A stretch of DNA of 64,000 nucleotides from Pyxidicoccus parkwaysis (GTDB lineage Bacteria > Myxococcota > Myxococcia > Myxococcales > Myxococcaceae), in NCBI RefSeq assembly GCF_017301735.1, contig NZ_CP071090.1, positions 10,158,001-10,222,000 of the forward strand, written 5' to 3'. Numbering within the stretch: position 1 is the stretch's first letter; every line of letters starts with the position of its first letter. Positions 51,456-60,666 of this stretch are shown in pieces. The notes under the pieces are model-generated. The model was not told the DNA's origin. It worked only from the letters and a program-made list of their open reading frames with translations, and did no database searches. Made by a program: the position numbers and the translations under genes.

Positions 51456-53117
51456 ATGTCCCTCGGAAGGCGAAGTCTGCTGCTGAAGCTGTGCGTGGCG
51501 ATGGGCGTGGTGGCGCTCCCACTGCTGCTCGTCGTCCTCGGCTACGTGCTGCCGCAGTTGCGGGCGCAGCTCCACGAGGACCGGGTGCGCGGGCTGCGGC
51601 AGACGGTGGAGACGGCCTTCGGCATCCTGGAGTCCTACGAGGCCCGGGAGCGCGCCGGCACGCTGACGCGCCAGGAGGCGCAGGCCCAGGCGGCGGCGCT
51701 GCTGCAGGGACTGCGCTACTCGGGGATGGAGTACTTCTGGGTGAATGACCTGGACACGAAGCTGGTCATGCACCCGCACCTGCCGCAGATGCTGGGGAAG
51801 GATTTGACGGGCTACCGCGACGTGCGCGGCCGGCCGGTGTTCGTGGACATCGTCACGCTGGTGAAGGCGCGCGGCGAGGGCTCGATTTCGTACGAGGCCA
51901 CGCGGCCGGGCTCTCCGGATGCCATCCCCAAGGAGAGCTACGTGAAGCTCTTCCGGCCATGGGGCTGGGTGCTGGGCACGGGCGTGTACGTGGAGGACAT
52001 CGACCACGAGGTGGCACAGGTGCGTCAGCGCATCCTCGTCGCGGTGGGCGGCGCGCTGGTGCTGGCCATGCTGGCGGGCGCGTACGTGTCGCGGCGCGTG
52101 GTGCGGCCGGTGCGGGCCCTGGCGGACGCGGCGCACCGCGTGTCCCGAGGAGAGCTGCACGTGCGGCTGGAGGTGCCGTCGACGGACGAGGTGGGCCGGC
52201 TGACGGAGGCCTTCAACGGCATGGTGGCGGGGCTGCGCGAGGTGGTGACGGCGCTGGTGGACGCGGCGGGAGCCACGGCGGCGGACGCGGAGCGCATCCG
52301 CGTGTCGGCGGACGCGCTGTCGCACACCACGCGGGAGCAGTCGGAGTCGCTCCAGCGCGCGGCGGAGGCCGTGCAGGGGATGAGCGCGCGCGTGTCGCAG
52401 GGAGCGGAGGCGGCGCGCACGGCGGCGGAGCGAGCGGCGGATAACGGCGAGGTGGCGCGCGAGGGCGGCACGGCGGTGAGCCACGCGTCGAAGAAGATGG
52501 CGGAAATCGTCGAGGTGGTGGAGCGCTCGGCGCAGACGGTGGCGCGGCTCCAGGCGTCCGGGAGGGTGACGGGGGACATGCTGCGGCTCATCCAGCAGGT
52601 AGCGGACGAGACGCAGATGCTGGCGGTGAATACAGCGATTGAAGCGGCGCGCGCGGGCCAGCACGGCAAGGGCTTCTCGGTGGTGGCCGGCGAGGTGCGC
52701 AAGCTGGCGAACCGCACGCGCGACGCGGCGGGGCAGGTGCAGTCGCTGCTCGGCCAGAGCGAGACGGACACGGTGGCCGCGGCGGACCTGATGCGGCAGG
52801 GCACGGCGAAGGTGCGCGAGGGACTGAACCTGTCCTCGGCGGCGGGAGACGCGCTCGCGAGGCTGGTGGCCGGCGTGCGCGAGATTGGCGAGCACGTGGA
52901 GCGGATGGCGGAGGAGAACACGCGCCAGTCCGCGTCCGGGGAGAGCATCGCCGGGCGGATTCAGCAGCTCTCGGTGCGCTCCACGGAGTCGGTGGCCGGC
53001 GTGCAGCAGATTGCCCGCTCCGTGGAGGACCTGCGCGCGCGGGCCTCGCGGCTGAAGGAACTGGCCGCGCGCTTCACGACGCGGGAGCCGGCGGACGGGA
53101 AGCGGAACCAGGGCTGA
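51456..53117 (+). CDS. Methyl-accepting chemotaxis protein with Cache sensor
   Basis: 553 aa from the ATG at 51456. TM1 (LCVAMGVVALPLLLVVLGYV), an extracytoplasmic sCache-like domain (about 40-185, including YFWVNDLDTKLVMHPHLPQM and GWVLGTGVYVEDID), TM2 (ILVAVGGALVLAMLAGAYV), HAMP, and a long signalling hairpin whose tip is ADETQMLAVNTAIEAARAGQHGKGFSVVAGEVRKLA. It would feed a CheA/CheW pathway encoded elsewhere. Ligand unknown; the Cache fold often binds small organic acids. Confidence 0.9.
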   Translation: MSLGRRSLLLKLCVAMGVVALPLLLVVLGYVLPQLRAQLHEDRVRGLRQTVETAFGILESYEARERAGTLTRQEAQAQAAALLQGLRYSGMEYFWVNDLDTKLVMHPHLPQMLGKDLTGYRDVRGRPVFVDIVTLVKARGEGSISYEATRPGSPDAIPKESYVKLFRPWGWVLGTGVYVEDIDHEVAQVRQRILVAVGGALVLAMLAGAYVSRRVVRPVRALADAAHRVSRGELHVRLEVPSTDEVGRLTEAFNGMVAGLREVVTALVDAAGATAADAERIRVSADALSHTTREQSESLQRAAEAVQGMSARVSQGAEAARTAAERAADNGEVAREGGTAVSHASKKMAEIVEVVERSAQTVARLQASGRVTGDMLRLIQQVADETQMLAVNTAIEAARAGQHGKGFSVVAGEVRKLANRTRDAAGQVQSLLGQSETDTVAAADLMRQGTAKVREGLNLSSAAGDALARLVAGVREIGEHVERMAEENTRQSASGESIAGRIQQLSVRSTESVAGVQQIARSVEDLRARASRLKELAARFTTREPADGKRNQG

Positions 53118-53206
53118 AGGTCCGGCGCCCGGTGGAATGTCCCGGGTAAGGAAAACCTGGAGCAACCTGCTACGTTGCGCGCCGCTCCCGCGGAGGTCGT
53201 GCGCGC

Positions 53207-54127
53207 GTGTCTCCAGTCCCTCGTCGGCTCATCCTGCTGCTTGCACCCTTCCTCGGTACGAGGGCGCTGGCCCAGCCTCCAGCAGCGGGGCAGGGACGCG
53301 AGCTGAAGAGACGCCAGGTGTCCCTTCCGGTGAGCAGCGCGGCCCCGCCGGTGGAGCTGCACGTCGCGCCCGGCTTCCTGACCACCCTGGAGTTCGACTC
53401 GCCCGTGGACCGTGAGACGGTGACGCTCCATGGAGACGAAAAGCGCTTCGCCCGGCTCGAGGTCAACAGCCACACGCTCGTGCTCAGGCCCGCGCTGGAG
53501 CTGGCGCCCGGCGAGCGCGTGCTGCTGACCGTGCCCTTCATGGACGGACGGGCCCCGGCGCGGGGTGTCTTCGCGCTCGTCGCGCACGCGTCCGAGGTGG
53601 ACGTCCAGGTACAGGTCTCGCGACTGCCGCGCACCGCCGAGGCGGTGCAGGCCGAATTGGACGACGTGCGCGCCGCCTGCGCCGCCAAGGATGCGGAGCT
53701 GGAAGAGCTCCGGGCGCGTACCGCCGCGAGCGGTCCGGCGGGGATGATCTTCGCGGGCCTGCTCGACGCGACAGGAGTCCAGGCTCAGAGACTCCCCAAT
53801 GTGGAAGACAGGGGCAGGGGCATGCTGACCGCCGAGGACATCCTCATCTTCCAGGCAAACAGGTGGGCCGCGGTCGCGCTGCGGGTGCGCAACGCTGGCA
53901 CGGAGCCCTGGGCACCGGCCGAGGCACGGCTTTCTCGCGTGGCGGATGGCGTGCCCCTCCCCGTCCTCGCGGTGCGCACGCAGGTGTCACGAATTGAGCC
54001 GGGCCGGGCAGCCCTCGTGGTGGTGGAGAGCGGCGCACCAGGTTGGCCGGGTGGCCAGCCACTCCGGCTGGAGCTGCGTGGCGGCGCGAGCTCCCCCAGC
54101 CTTCTCATCCTACGCTTCGTGTTCTAG
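53207..54127 (+). CDS. DUF2381 (TIGR02268) family exported protein
   Basis: 306 aa from a GTG at 53207. Signal peptide (LILLLAPFLGTRALAQ). The pattern LHVAPGFLTTLEFDSPVDRETV, LVLRPALELAPGERVLLTVPF and FQANRWAAVALRVRNAG matches the myxobacteria-specific DUF2381 family (memory). A short coiled region lies near residues 145-170. It is followed 11 bp later by a Ser/Thr kinase gene, a recurrent pairing in these genomes. Function unknown; probably periplasmic. Confidence 0.78.
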   Translation: MSPVPRRLILLLAPFLGTRALAQPPAAGQGRELKRRQVSLPVSSAAPPVELHVAPGFLTTLEFDSPVDRETVTLHGDEKRFARLEVNSHTLVLRPALELAPGERVLLTVPFMDGRAPARGVFALVAHASEVDVQVQVSRLPRTAEAVQAELDDVRAACAAKDAELEELRARTAASGPAGMIFAGLLDATGVQAQRLPNVEDRGRGMLTAEDILIFQANRWAAVALRVRNAGTEPWAPAEARLSRVADGVPLPVLAVRTQVSRIEPGRAALVVVESGAPGWPGGQPLRLELRGGASSPSLLILRFVF

Positions 54128-54138
54128 GAAGCCTGGCC

Positions 54139-55950
54139 ATGCTCACCGCGATGAGCCCCGCGCACCTGCAGCCGGGAGACCTGGTGGATGGCTGGCGCGT
54201 GATGCGGCGGCTGGGCGCTGGCAGCTTCGGCGCCGTCTACCTCGTCGAAAAGGATGGCCGGCGCTGCGCCATGAAGCTGGCCATGCACCGCTCCGGCAGC
54301 GGGGACGCGGAGAAGGCGCACGAGCGCCTCATGCAGGAGGTGGTCTGCCTCATCCAGGTGCGAGGCCACCCCCACATCGTTCAGGTGCATGGCTACGGGC
54401 ACTGGCCGGACAGCGCGCAGGGCTGGCTCTATGTCGTGCTGGACTACGTGGAGGGCTACACGCTGGGGGAGTGGGTGGAGCGCATGCATCCCACGGCCCT
54501 GGAGGTGGCGCGCCTCTTCGTCAAGCTGGCCTCCGCGCTCGCGCACATGCACGGGCTGGGCGTGCACCATCGCGACCTGAAGCCGGGCAACATCGTGGTG
54601 GGTGCCTCCAGCGGCGAGCCCGTCATCCTCGACCTCGGCGCAGGCGAATATGCGCGGGCGCCGGAGCTGACGGACACGCCGCTGCCCCCGGGCACCCGGC
54701 GCTACCGCTCCCCGGAGGCCTCGCGTTTCCTGCGCGAGCACGGAGACGAGCGCGGCGCACGCTATGAATTCAAGGCCACGGATGACGTGTATGCGCTGGG
54801 CGTGTGCCTCTACGACGTGCTGACGATGGCGCAGCCGGCTCGCATGCCTCCGCGCGTGGTCGTGGAGGGGCGGTGGATGCCGCCCGCTCCGCATGCAGTC
54901 AATTCCCGTGTGCCCGCGGTGCTGGGAGACCTGGCCCTGCGCTTCATCGCACGCCAGCCCGAGAGACGCCCGGCCACCGCCGAAGTCATGCGCCGGGAGC
55001 TGGAAGCGCTCCTGCTCCAGACGGGCGAGGCCTGGATGTCGCCGCTGCACCCGCCGGCCTCCCAGCTCCCCCCGGAGGAGACAAGCCGTCCCGAAGCAGA
55101 AGCAGTCGCGGCGCGTTCCTCTCGCTGGCACCTGCTCGCAGGAGTGGCCGGAGTGGTGTTCCTCGCGGTCCTGGGCGCCTTCCTGATGACGCGCCCCGCG
55201 CCCCCCGTCACTCCAACACTGCCGGCGCCAGGGCCCTCCCCCGCCACCGCACGAGACGCCGGCCCGGCCCTCACCACGCCTCCCGCGTCCGGGACGCAGT
55301 CCCCTACGGTAGCGTTACCCCCTCCCGCGCCAGTCCAGAAGGAAAGCCCTCCCGTGAAGCGAGCTCCCGCCTCCATGCCCCGCCCCGCTGATTCCAACGC
55401 CAGGAAGCAGAGGCCCCCGGCCTCCGGCACCGGCTGGCCGCCGATGCGCTGGGCGCAGCTGCTCAAGCTGTGTACGGGCGCGACTGTCGCGGCGGCCCTC
55501 CAGCTCGGCTGCCCGGGCGCCCAGGTCCGGCCCGAGCCGGCGGACTGCCCCGCCGAAGCGCGCGACATCATGTTCAACCGGGAGCGGAAGGACGGGCTGG
55601 GCATGCGGGCGGGAACTTCCGTGATGCTCACCATCGACAGGCGGCAGCCCGGCCCCCCGAGGGACTCTGGCGTCTATGGCGATGGTCCCGTCACGGGGGT
55701 GGTGCGGGTCAGCGACTGGGAGCTCCTTCCCGAGGGAACGCTGATGTCCGGCTATCTGTGGACGCACGGCGAGGAGGTCGTGGGCCGCTACACGGAGGCC
55801 CAGCTCCCGGATGGCCGCACCGTCCCGATCTGCTTCGTGCTGGGCGAGGATGGGTACATTCCCGCCGACCATAAGCGGCCCGGCTCCAAGCCAGGGGCAG
55901 TGGTGCTGGCTCGGACCTATCCGGCCTACAGTGTCAAGCGCTGGCCATAG
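54139..55950 (+). CDS. Membrane Ser/Thr kinase with C-terminal lipoprotein-like extension
   Basis: 603 aa from the ATG at 54139. Kinase lobe: G-loop RRLGAGSFGAVYLVEKDG, VAIK-type Lys in RCAMKLAM, catalytic loop VHHRDLKPGNIVV, and DLG (not DFG) in ILDLGAGEYA. A TM helix follows (LAGVAGVVFLAVLGAFLMT), a Pro-rich linker, then a ~165-residue C-terminal part that begins like a separate secreted protein (LKLCTGATVAAALQLGCPGAQ). The kinase is cytosolic and the tail extracytoplasmic. Coupled to the DUF2381 protein. Likely a one-protein sensor-kinase; substrate unknown. Confidence 0.85.
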   Translation: MLTAMSPAHLQPGDLVDGWRVMRRLGAGSFGAVYLVEKDGRRCAMKLAMHRSGSGDAEKAHERLMQEVVCLIQVRGHPHIVQVHGYGHWPDSAQGWLYVVLDYVEGYTLGEWVERMHPTALEVARLFVKLASALAHMHGLGVHHRDLKPGNIVVGASSGEPVILDLGAGEYARAPELTDTPLPPGTRRYRSPEASRFLREHGDERGARYEFKATDDVYALGVCLYDVLTMAQPARMPPRVVVEGRWMPPAPHAVNSRVPAVLGDLALRFIARQPERRPATAEVMRRELEALLLQTGEAWMSPLHPPASQLPPEETSRPEAEAVAARSSRWHLLAGVAGVVFLAVLGAFLMTRPAPPVTPTLPAPGPSPATARDAGPALTTPPASGTQSPTVALPPPAPVQKESPPVKRAPASMPRPADSNARKQRPPASGTGWPPMRWAQLLKLCTGATVAAALQLGCPGAQVRPEPADCPAEARDIMFNRERKDGLGMRAGTSVMLTIDRRQPGPPRDSGVYGDGPVTGVVRVSDWELLPEGTLMSGYLWTHGEEVVGRYTEAQLPDGRTVPICFVLGEDGYIPADHKRPGSKPGAVVLARTYPAYSVKRWP

Positions 55951-55981
55951 CGCTTCAACTGCAAAGCCTGTTTACAAATCA

Positions 55982-55998
55982 ATTCACCTCCGGTGAAT
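55982..55998. repeat. Short perfect inverted repeat between kinase genes
   Basis: ATTCACC (55982-55988) and GGTGAAT (55992-55998) around TCC. It sits in an AT-richer stretch 98 bp before the next kinase gene start and could be an operator or part of its promoter. Too short to be a terminator. Confidence 0.35.
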
Positions 55999-56096
55999 GA
56001 GATTTCCGATGTCCTCGACCTGTCACGTCGTTCACGCCGCGGGAGGTGCCAGGTAGGGTGTGTCTGTCTTTGTGGCTGCCTTCAAGGAGTCTCCGC

Positions 56097-57344
56097 ATGG
56101 CCCACTCCGCTGACACACCAACCGCCCCGTCCGGCATCCTCTTCACCCGGGGCGACACGGCCTACGAGTTCTTCTTCGACCGGGGGAAGGGCCGTCATGG
56201 TGAACGCCTCCTCGTCGCCCGTCCCCGCACCCCGGAGGGCCTCCAGGCGCAGGTGGTGCTCAAGTGCGTGAGCCTGCCCGAAGGAGGCGAGGCCACCGGG
56301 GAGTACCAGCACGCCCGCATGCGGCTGGAGGAAGAAGTGCGGCTGGCCCGGTACCTCCAGCACCCGGGCATCGCCCGCGTTCATGACCTCTTCGAGATGA
56401 AGCATGGCCTGTGCGTGGTCATGGAGAGCGTGGAGGGATTGACGCTCGATACGCTGCTGGCGGTGGCCCAGGCGCGCGGCCGCTATTTCTCCGAGTCCTT
56501 CGTCCTGTACGTGGGAGCGGAGACGGCGGCGGCGCTGGCGTACGCGCACACGCTCACGGACGACGCGGGCGTGCCGCTGGGCATCGTCAACCGGGACATC
56601 AACCCGGCTCGCATCCGCGTGGGCCCGAGAGGCCAGGTGCGGCTAACGGACTTTGGCGTGGCCCTCTCGCACCTGGCCGGGCGGCTGGCCACGTCGCTGC
56701 CGCGCCTCCATGGTGAGGTCCTCTATTCCGCGCCCGAGGCCCTGCTCGGCGACGGAGTGGACGCCAGGACCGACCTCTTCTCCCTGGGCCTCACCCTGCT
56801 GGAGTTCGCCAACGGCCGGCATCTGTATGACCCGGCTGACGTGCGCATCGAGGACGTGGAGAAGCGCCTGACGCGCAAGCAGCGTGAGCAGGTACTCGAA
56901 GCGTCGGTGACGGCCATGGGGGCGGAGCCGCCTCCCTTCGCCGAGGACGCCATCTTGTGCGCCATGTCCTACCGGGTCCGGGACGTGGAGCGCGCGACGC
57001 AAGGGCTCTCCGCGACCCTGCGCGACATTCTGCACACGCTACTGCGGCGCAAACCCGAGGAACGCTTCGCCACGGCGAGCGAGCTGGAAGCCGTCCTTCG
57101 CGCGCGACTGGCGCAACTCGGGACGTACCGCGGTGCCGATGCGGTGAAGGAGGTGCAGGAGGCCATGCTGGAGGCGGGCGACACGCTCGACGAGCTGGAT
57201 GTGCCGGACGACGAGGGCGGCATCACCCCTCTCGTCATGAACACACGCCACCCGGATGAGCTTGTCACCGCGGAGGCACTGCAACCCGGCTCCTCCCGGC
57301 ACCCCTGGGATTTCACCACGAAGCCTGGGAGCGGCCTGTCGTGA
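56097..57344 (+). CDS. Ser/Thr kinase of myxobacterial type with altered catalytic loop
   Basis: 415 aa from the ATG at 56097, AAGGAG upstream. Kinase fold: VAIK Lys (QVVLKCVSLP), alpha-C Glu (RLEEEVRLARYLQHPGI), DFG intact (VRLTDFGVALS), and APE-like (LYSAPEALLG). But the catalytic loop reads NRDINPARI: HRD is NRD, and the Asn that binds metal (HRDxKPxN) is Arg, so activity is doubtful. No membrane segment. A C-terminal acidic tail follows. Intact relative of the remnant at 7968-8404. Could be a pseudokinase scaffold. Confidence 0.82.
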   Translation: MAHSADTPTAPSGILFTRGDTAYEFFFDRGKGRHGERLLVARPRTPEGLQAQVVLKCVSLPEGGEATGEYQHARMRLEEEVRLARYLQHPGIARVHDLFEMKHGLCVVMESVEGLTLDTLLAVAQARGRYFSESFVLYVGAETAAALAYAHTLTDDAGVPLGIVNRDINPARIRVGPRGQVRLTDFGVALSHLAGRLATSLPRLHGEVLYSAPEALLGDGVDARTDLFSLGLTLLEFANGRHLYDPADVRIEDVEKRLTRKQREQVLEASVTAMGAEPPPFAEDAILCAMSYRVRDVERATQGLSATLRDILHTLLRRKPEERFATASELEAVLRARLAQLGTYRGADAVKEVQEAMLEAGDTLDELDVPDDEGGITPLVMNTRHPDELVTAEALQPGSSRHPWDFTTKPGSGLS

Positions 57345-57391
57345 GGGTAGAAGAACAGCCACCCGCCTGATGGTGGCATTCGCGATTCCCC

Positions 57392-57429
57392 AGCCGCCGC
57401 AGTGGGCGGGCCTCCCCACTGCGGCGGCT
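57392..57429. terminator. Strong hairpin between convergent genes (candidate terminator)
   Basis: Perfect 15-bp stem (AGCCGCCGCAGTGGG at 57392-57406 with 57415-57429) and an 8-nt loop, placed between the ends of the kinase gene (57344) and the esterase gene (57480). No T-run on either side, so it may act as a bidirectional Rho-linked or stabilising hairpin rather than a classical terminator. Confidence 0.55.
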
Positions 57430-57479
57430 CCGCCGCTCCGCCCAACTGAACGACGCTGTCAGGGAGCTGGCGTCCCCGC

Positions 57480-58352
57480 TCAGTGCGAGGCTTCTTCCGG
57501 AGGCGGGGGGAGCAGCTTGCGCAGCGCCCGCAGCGCGGCCGGGTGGAAGATGGTGCTGTGCAGCTCGTCGGGCATGGGCTCGTAGTGCCACTGGAGGCCC
57601 GTGGGCGTGTTCGCCTTCAGCGCGGCGACGAAGACGTCCAGGCCCTGCTGCATCTCCGGCATCTCGCCCCCCTCGTTCCCCATGGTCAGGTAGAGCGTGC
57701 GCGGGCCGGCGGGGTGCTGCCGCAGGAGCGCGGGCGACTCCTTCGAGAGCGACTGGTTGCTCCACCACAGGCTCGGGCTCACGGCGATGTAGCTCCCGAA
57801 GAGCTCCGGCTGGCGCAGGAAGGTCTCCACGATGAAGAGGCCCGCCAGCGACTCGCCCATGAGGAGGGTCTCACCGCTCGTGCGGTAGCGCGCCTCTACC
57901 CACGGCTTCACTTCCTGCGCGAGGAACTCGCGGAAGGCCGCGGAGCCGCCGCTCGTCGGCAGCAACTTCCGGTCCTCTGGCACCTGCGACGGGTAGGTGA
58001 AGTCCCGCCTGCGGTCGGTGTCCTCGATGCCCACCACAATCATCTCCCGGATGGTGTGGCTGAGGCTCGCGAGCTGCGCGAGGCCGGCGATGTGCATGAA
58101 GTCCTCCTGCTCTCCACCATCGAGCAGGTACAGCACCGGCAGGCGCGCCTGTCCCTTGTCGTAACCGGGCGGCAGGTAGACATTGATGCGCCGGGTCTCC
58201 TTCAGCACACGCGACTCCAGTGTGTACGAGCGCGCGAGGATGACGGGCCGCCCCTCCTCCGCCTTCGCAGGGGCCTCCGTCTCCGGGGAAGTCCTTACGC
58301 CCGCGCATGCCGTCAGCAGTCCCAGCGCACCCACCACGATTGCAACCCGCAT
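57480..58352 (-). CDS. Alpha/beta-hydrolase esterase lipoprotein (esterase-D/BesA-like)
   Basis: 290 aa from the ATG at 58352, which gives the lipoprotein signal (VAIVVGALGLLTAC). Alpha/beta-hydrolase of the esterase D / siderophore-esterase group: VYLPPGYDKGQARLPVLYLLDGG, the nucleophile elbow GESLAG, and a late His in PDELHSTIFHP. A putative carboxylesterase acting outside the inner membrane; substrate unknown (iron-siderophore esters are a possibility). Confidence 0.8.
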   Translation of the reverse strand: MRVAIVVGALGLLTACAGVRTSPETEAPAKAEEGRPVILARSYTLESRVLKETRRINVYLPPGYDKGQARLPVLYLLDGGEQEDFMHIAGLAQLASLSHTIREMIVVGIEDTDRRRDFTYPSQVPEDRKLLPTSGGSAAFREFLAQEVKPWVEARYRTSGETLLMGESLAGLFIVETFLRQPELFGSYIAVSPSLWWSNQSLSKESPALLRQHPAGPRTLYLTMGNEGGEMPEMQQGLDVFVAALKANTPTGLQWHYEPMPDELHSTIFHPAALRALRKLLPPPPEEASH

Positions 58353-58573
58353 CTCCACCTCGTTGTGTCCTTCTGCTCCAGAAATCCGTTCCGTCCACTG
58401 GACGGCAACAGCCGCACCAAGAGCTACCATGTCAACGCGTGCCGTGACTTCACCGCGACACTCGCACGCCATCGTCATCTCCTGAAATACAGTCGCAAGG
58501 CACTGAAACAGGCCAATTGTTATTCATGCTCTCACAGCAGCGGGCGCCCCCGCCCCGCGCCGAGAGGTGAGTG

Positions 58574-59152
58574 ATGGAGACGGTGACAGCGCAGCCCGTG
58601 GGTCGTGAGCCGGTGGTGTTCGGACATGCGCTAGAGGCGCTGCTGGCGGCGGCGGAGCCGCTGACGCCCACCCTGCACGCGGGGCTGGAGCGGCTGGGCC
58701 TCTCCGCCCGCCGTCCCCTGCACGCCGCGTATCCGTATCCGGTGTGGCCCGAGGCCATCCGCCTGCTCGCGGGCACCGAGGACTCCCAGTTCGCCCTGGG
58801 CCAGCGCTACCTCGAGCGCATCCGGCAGTCGAAGGTGGGCGCCGCGCTGCACGACTTCGCGAAGGCGGTGGGCGCGGAGCGGATGCTGCTGCGCATGTCG
58901 CGCAACATCCGCTCCACCAACAACGTCCTCGACGCCGTGGTGACGCCGCGAAGCGAGGACGCGGGCTGGGAGCTCCTCGTGCGTCCGCTCGCGGAGTTCG
59001 CCCACACGCCGGACCTGCGCGCCGAGCCGCCGCACTTCGTCCGCGGCCTGCTCACCACCGCCTTCCAGAATTTCGGCTCGGTCAACGCGAGGGTGGAGCT
59101 CATCCGTCACGACGCGGCGCGGGCCAGCAGCACGTTCCACGTCATGCTGTAG
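58574..59152 (+). CDS. DUF2378 (TIGR02265) family protein, second copy
   Basis: 192 aa from the ATG at 58574 (a GTG lies one codon earlier). Matches the family of the gene at 8498-9106: VVFGHALEALLAAAEPLTPTL, YPVWPEAIRLLAG, GQRYLERIRQSKVGAAL, RNIRSTNNVLDAVV. The two are clearly paralogues although diverged. No function is established; in myxobacteria these genes are numerous and scattered. Divergent from the esterase gene. Confidence 0.72.
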   Translation: METVTAQPVGREPVVFGHALEALLAAAEPLTPTLHAGLERLGLSARRPLHAAYPYPVWPEAIRLLAGTEDSQFALGQRYLERIRQSKVGAALHDFAKAVGAERMLLRMSRNIRSTNNVLDAVVTPRSEDAGWELLVRPLAEFAHTPDLRAEPPHFVRGLLTTAFQNFGSVNARVELIRHDAARASSTFHVML

Positions 59153-59169
59153 CGGCCCGCGCACTCGCG

Positions 59170-60519
59170 CTAGCGACCCGGCCGCGAGCGGGGAGGCTCA
59201 TGGTAGACGGTAGGCGGCGTGGAGGGCTTCATCGAGCCCATGGGCCGCGTCCGCTTCTTGAGGGGCTCCAGCGCGGGGAGCGACGCCGTCAGCCGGCCCA
59301 CGAAGAGAAACCCCTGGTAGCCCTCCTCCGTGGGCGACTCGTAGAAGTGCACGTAGGGGCTCAAGTCGGGGTGGTCCTCCACGCGGGCCTCGGGCCAGGC
59401 GCCCATGATGCGGCAGTAGAGCCGGCTCTGGGGATCCAGGCTGCAACCCCACCGCGAGCCCCGCGCGTAGCCCAGCTCCAGCACCCGCAGCGACGGCAGT
59501 GACTGGAGGTGGTGGGCCATGGGCTTGAAGTCCTCGTCCCACGGCACGCCGGTGACGGTGCGCACGTGCGTGTTGCCGGCGAGCACGACGAGCACCTCCT
59601 CGGGCCGCGCGGCGTGGCGCGCGAGCCAGACATCCGCGAGCGCCGCGTCGCGCTCGCTGGAGCGGGCACCATCCGTGTCATAGGCCACCAGCGTCACGCG
59701 CAGGCCCAGCTCGCGCATGCCGCGCACCCGGTCGATGAGGTCGAACACCGCGCGGCTGCTGCGGCCGTCCTGGTAGGGCCGCCGCCAGAAGTGCCCCTCG
59801 AGGAGCGCGTCCTGGTCCACCGGCGTGCCCGCGCTCGCGAGATAGCGGTCGATGCGCCGCTGCTCCTCGCGCGGAATGGACAGGCCGAGCGCCACGTCCA
59901 GTCCCTGCTCCGCCACCTGGCACACCAGGTCCCCCACCACCGTGGGCGCCTCGCGCGAGCCGAGCTGCTCGCCAATGAGCATCACCAGCCCCGGTTGCAC
60001 CACCGTCTCCATGCCCCGTACCTTCCGGAGACAGCTCGACTCGTCCTGCCAGCGCGTGAGGTAGAACTCCTCGTCGCGCACTGGCGTGGAGGAAGGCAGC
60101 AGGGCCTTCTCGGGACGGAGCGCACCGGAGGCGAGGCCGGCATTCACGCGCTCCGCCACCTCATGCTCCAGCGCCGCGTCTCTCTCGCGCGAGGCACTGC
60201 CCGAGCCGGTGATTCGGAAGATGCGCACCACGGTGCGCTCGGCCCCGGCGACGATGGCCGTCACCAGGTAGCGCTCGCGCCGGGAGCCCGTCTCCTTCCA
60301 TGCGGTGGCGAGTTGCCCGTAGTCCCGCGCTTCCTCCAGGTCGAATCCCTTCTCCTTCAGGACCTGCCCCGCCGCGTCCAGCGCCATGTCCACGGGGACC
60401 TGGAGCGCCTGGGCGAACCGCCGGGCCACCACCGCCTCCGTGCGGGCCGCGGTGTCGTGCGCGCACCCGGACAGACTCACCGCGAGGGACAGGCCCAGGA
60501 CGAGGCGTGCAGCGGACAT
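59170..60519 (-). CDS. Lipoprotein with ChaN/Tiki-like domain
   Basis: 449 aa from the ATG at 60519 (AAGGAG upstream). Lipobox LSGC (Cys19). A middle domain resembles the ChaN/TraB/Tiki group: VMLIGEQLGSREAPTVVGDL, VALGLSIPREEQRRID, VTLVAYDTDGARSSERD, and VVLAGNTHVRTV. The GEQxG and GNTH elements are the usual metal/haem or catalytic positions, although the family fit is from pattern only. Anchored to a membrane. Function unknown. Confidence 0.55.
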   Translation of the reverse strand: MSAARLVLGLSLAVSLSGCAHDTAARTEAVVARRFAQALQVPVDMALDAAGQVLKEKGFDLEEARDYGQLATAWKETGSRRERYLVTAIVAGAERTVVRIFRITGSGSASRERDAALEHEVAERVNAGLASGALRPEKALLPSSTPVRDEEFYLTRWQDESSCLRKVRGMETVVQPGLVMLIGEQLGSREAPTVVGDLVCQVAEQGLDVALGLSIPREEQRRIDRYLASAGTPVDQDALLEGHFWRRPYQDGRSSRAVFDLIDRVRGMRELGLRVTLVAYDTDGARSSERDAALADVWLARHAARPEEVLVVLAGNTHVRTVTGVPWDEDFKPMAHHLQSLPSLRVLELGYARGSRWGCSLDPQSRLYCRIMGAWPEARVEDHPDLSPYVHFYESPTEEGYQGFLFVGRLTASLPALEPLKKRTRPMGSMKPSTPPTVYHEPPRSRPGR

Positions 60520-60666
60520 CGGGGCTCCTTGCAGGGAACGTCCCCCTAACGACAGAACGTCTCCTGCATATCGCCCTGGCCGCTCGGAGCGCCATGGCCC
60601 TCACCCGCGGGGGCTGAGTCCTCACGACCCGGGCCAGGATTGCACGTGGCCGCACAGGGCGAGCTC

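Noticed and set aside
51166..51486. Short plus-strand frame upstream of the chemoreceptor
   Set aside because: No family, poor codon pattern and overlap with the chemoreceptor start; likely leader or promoter DNA.
57392..57429. Classical Rho-independent terminator
   Set aside because: The stem is perfect but lacks a T-run on either strand, so it is listed only as a candidate hairpin terminator.
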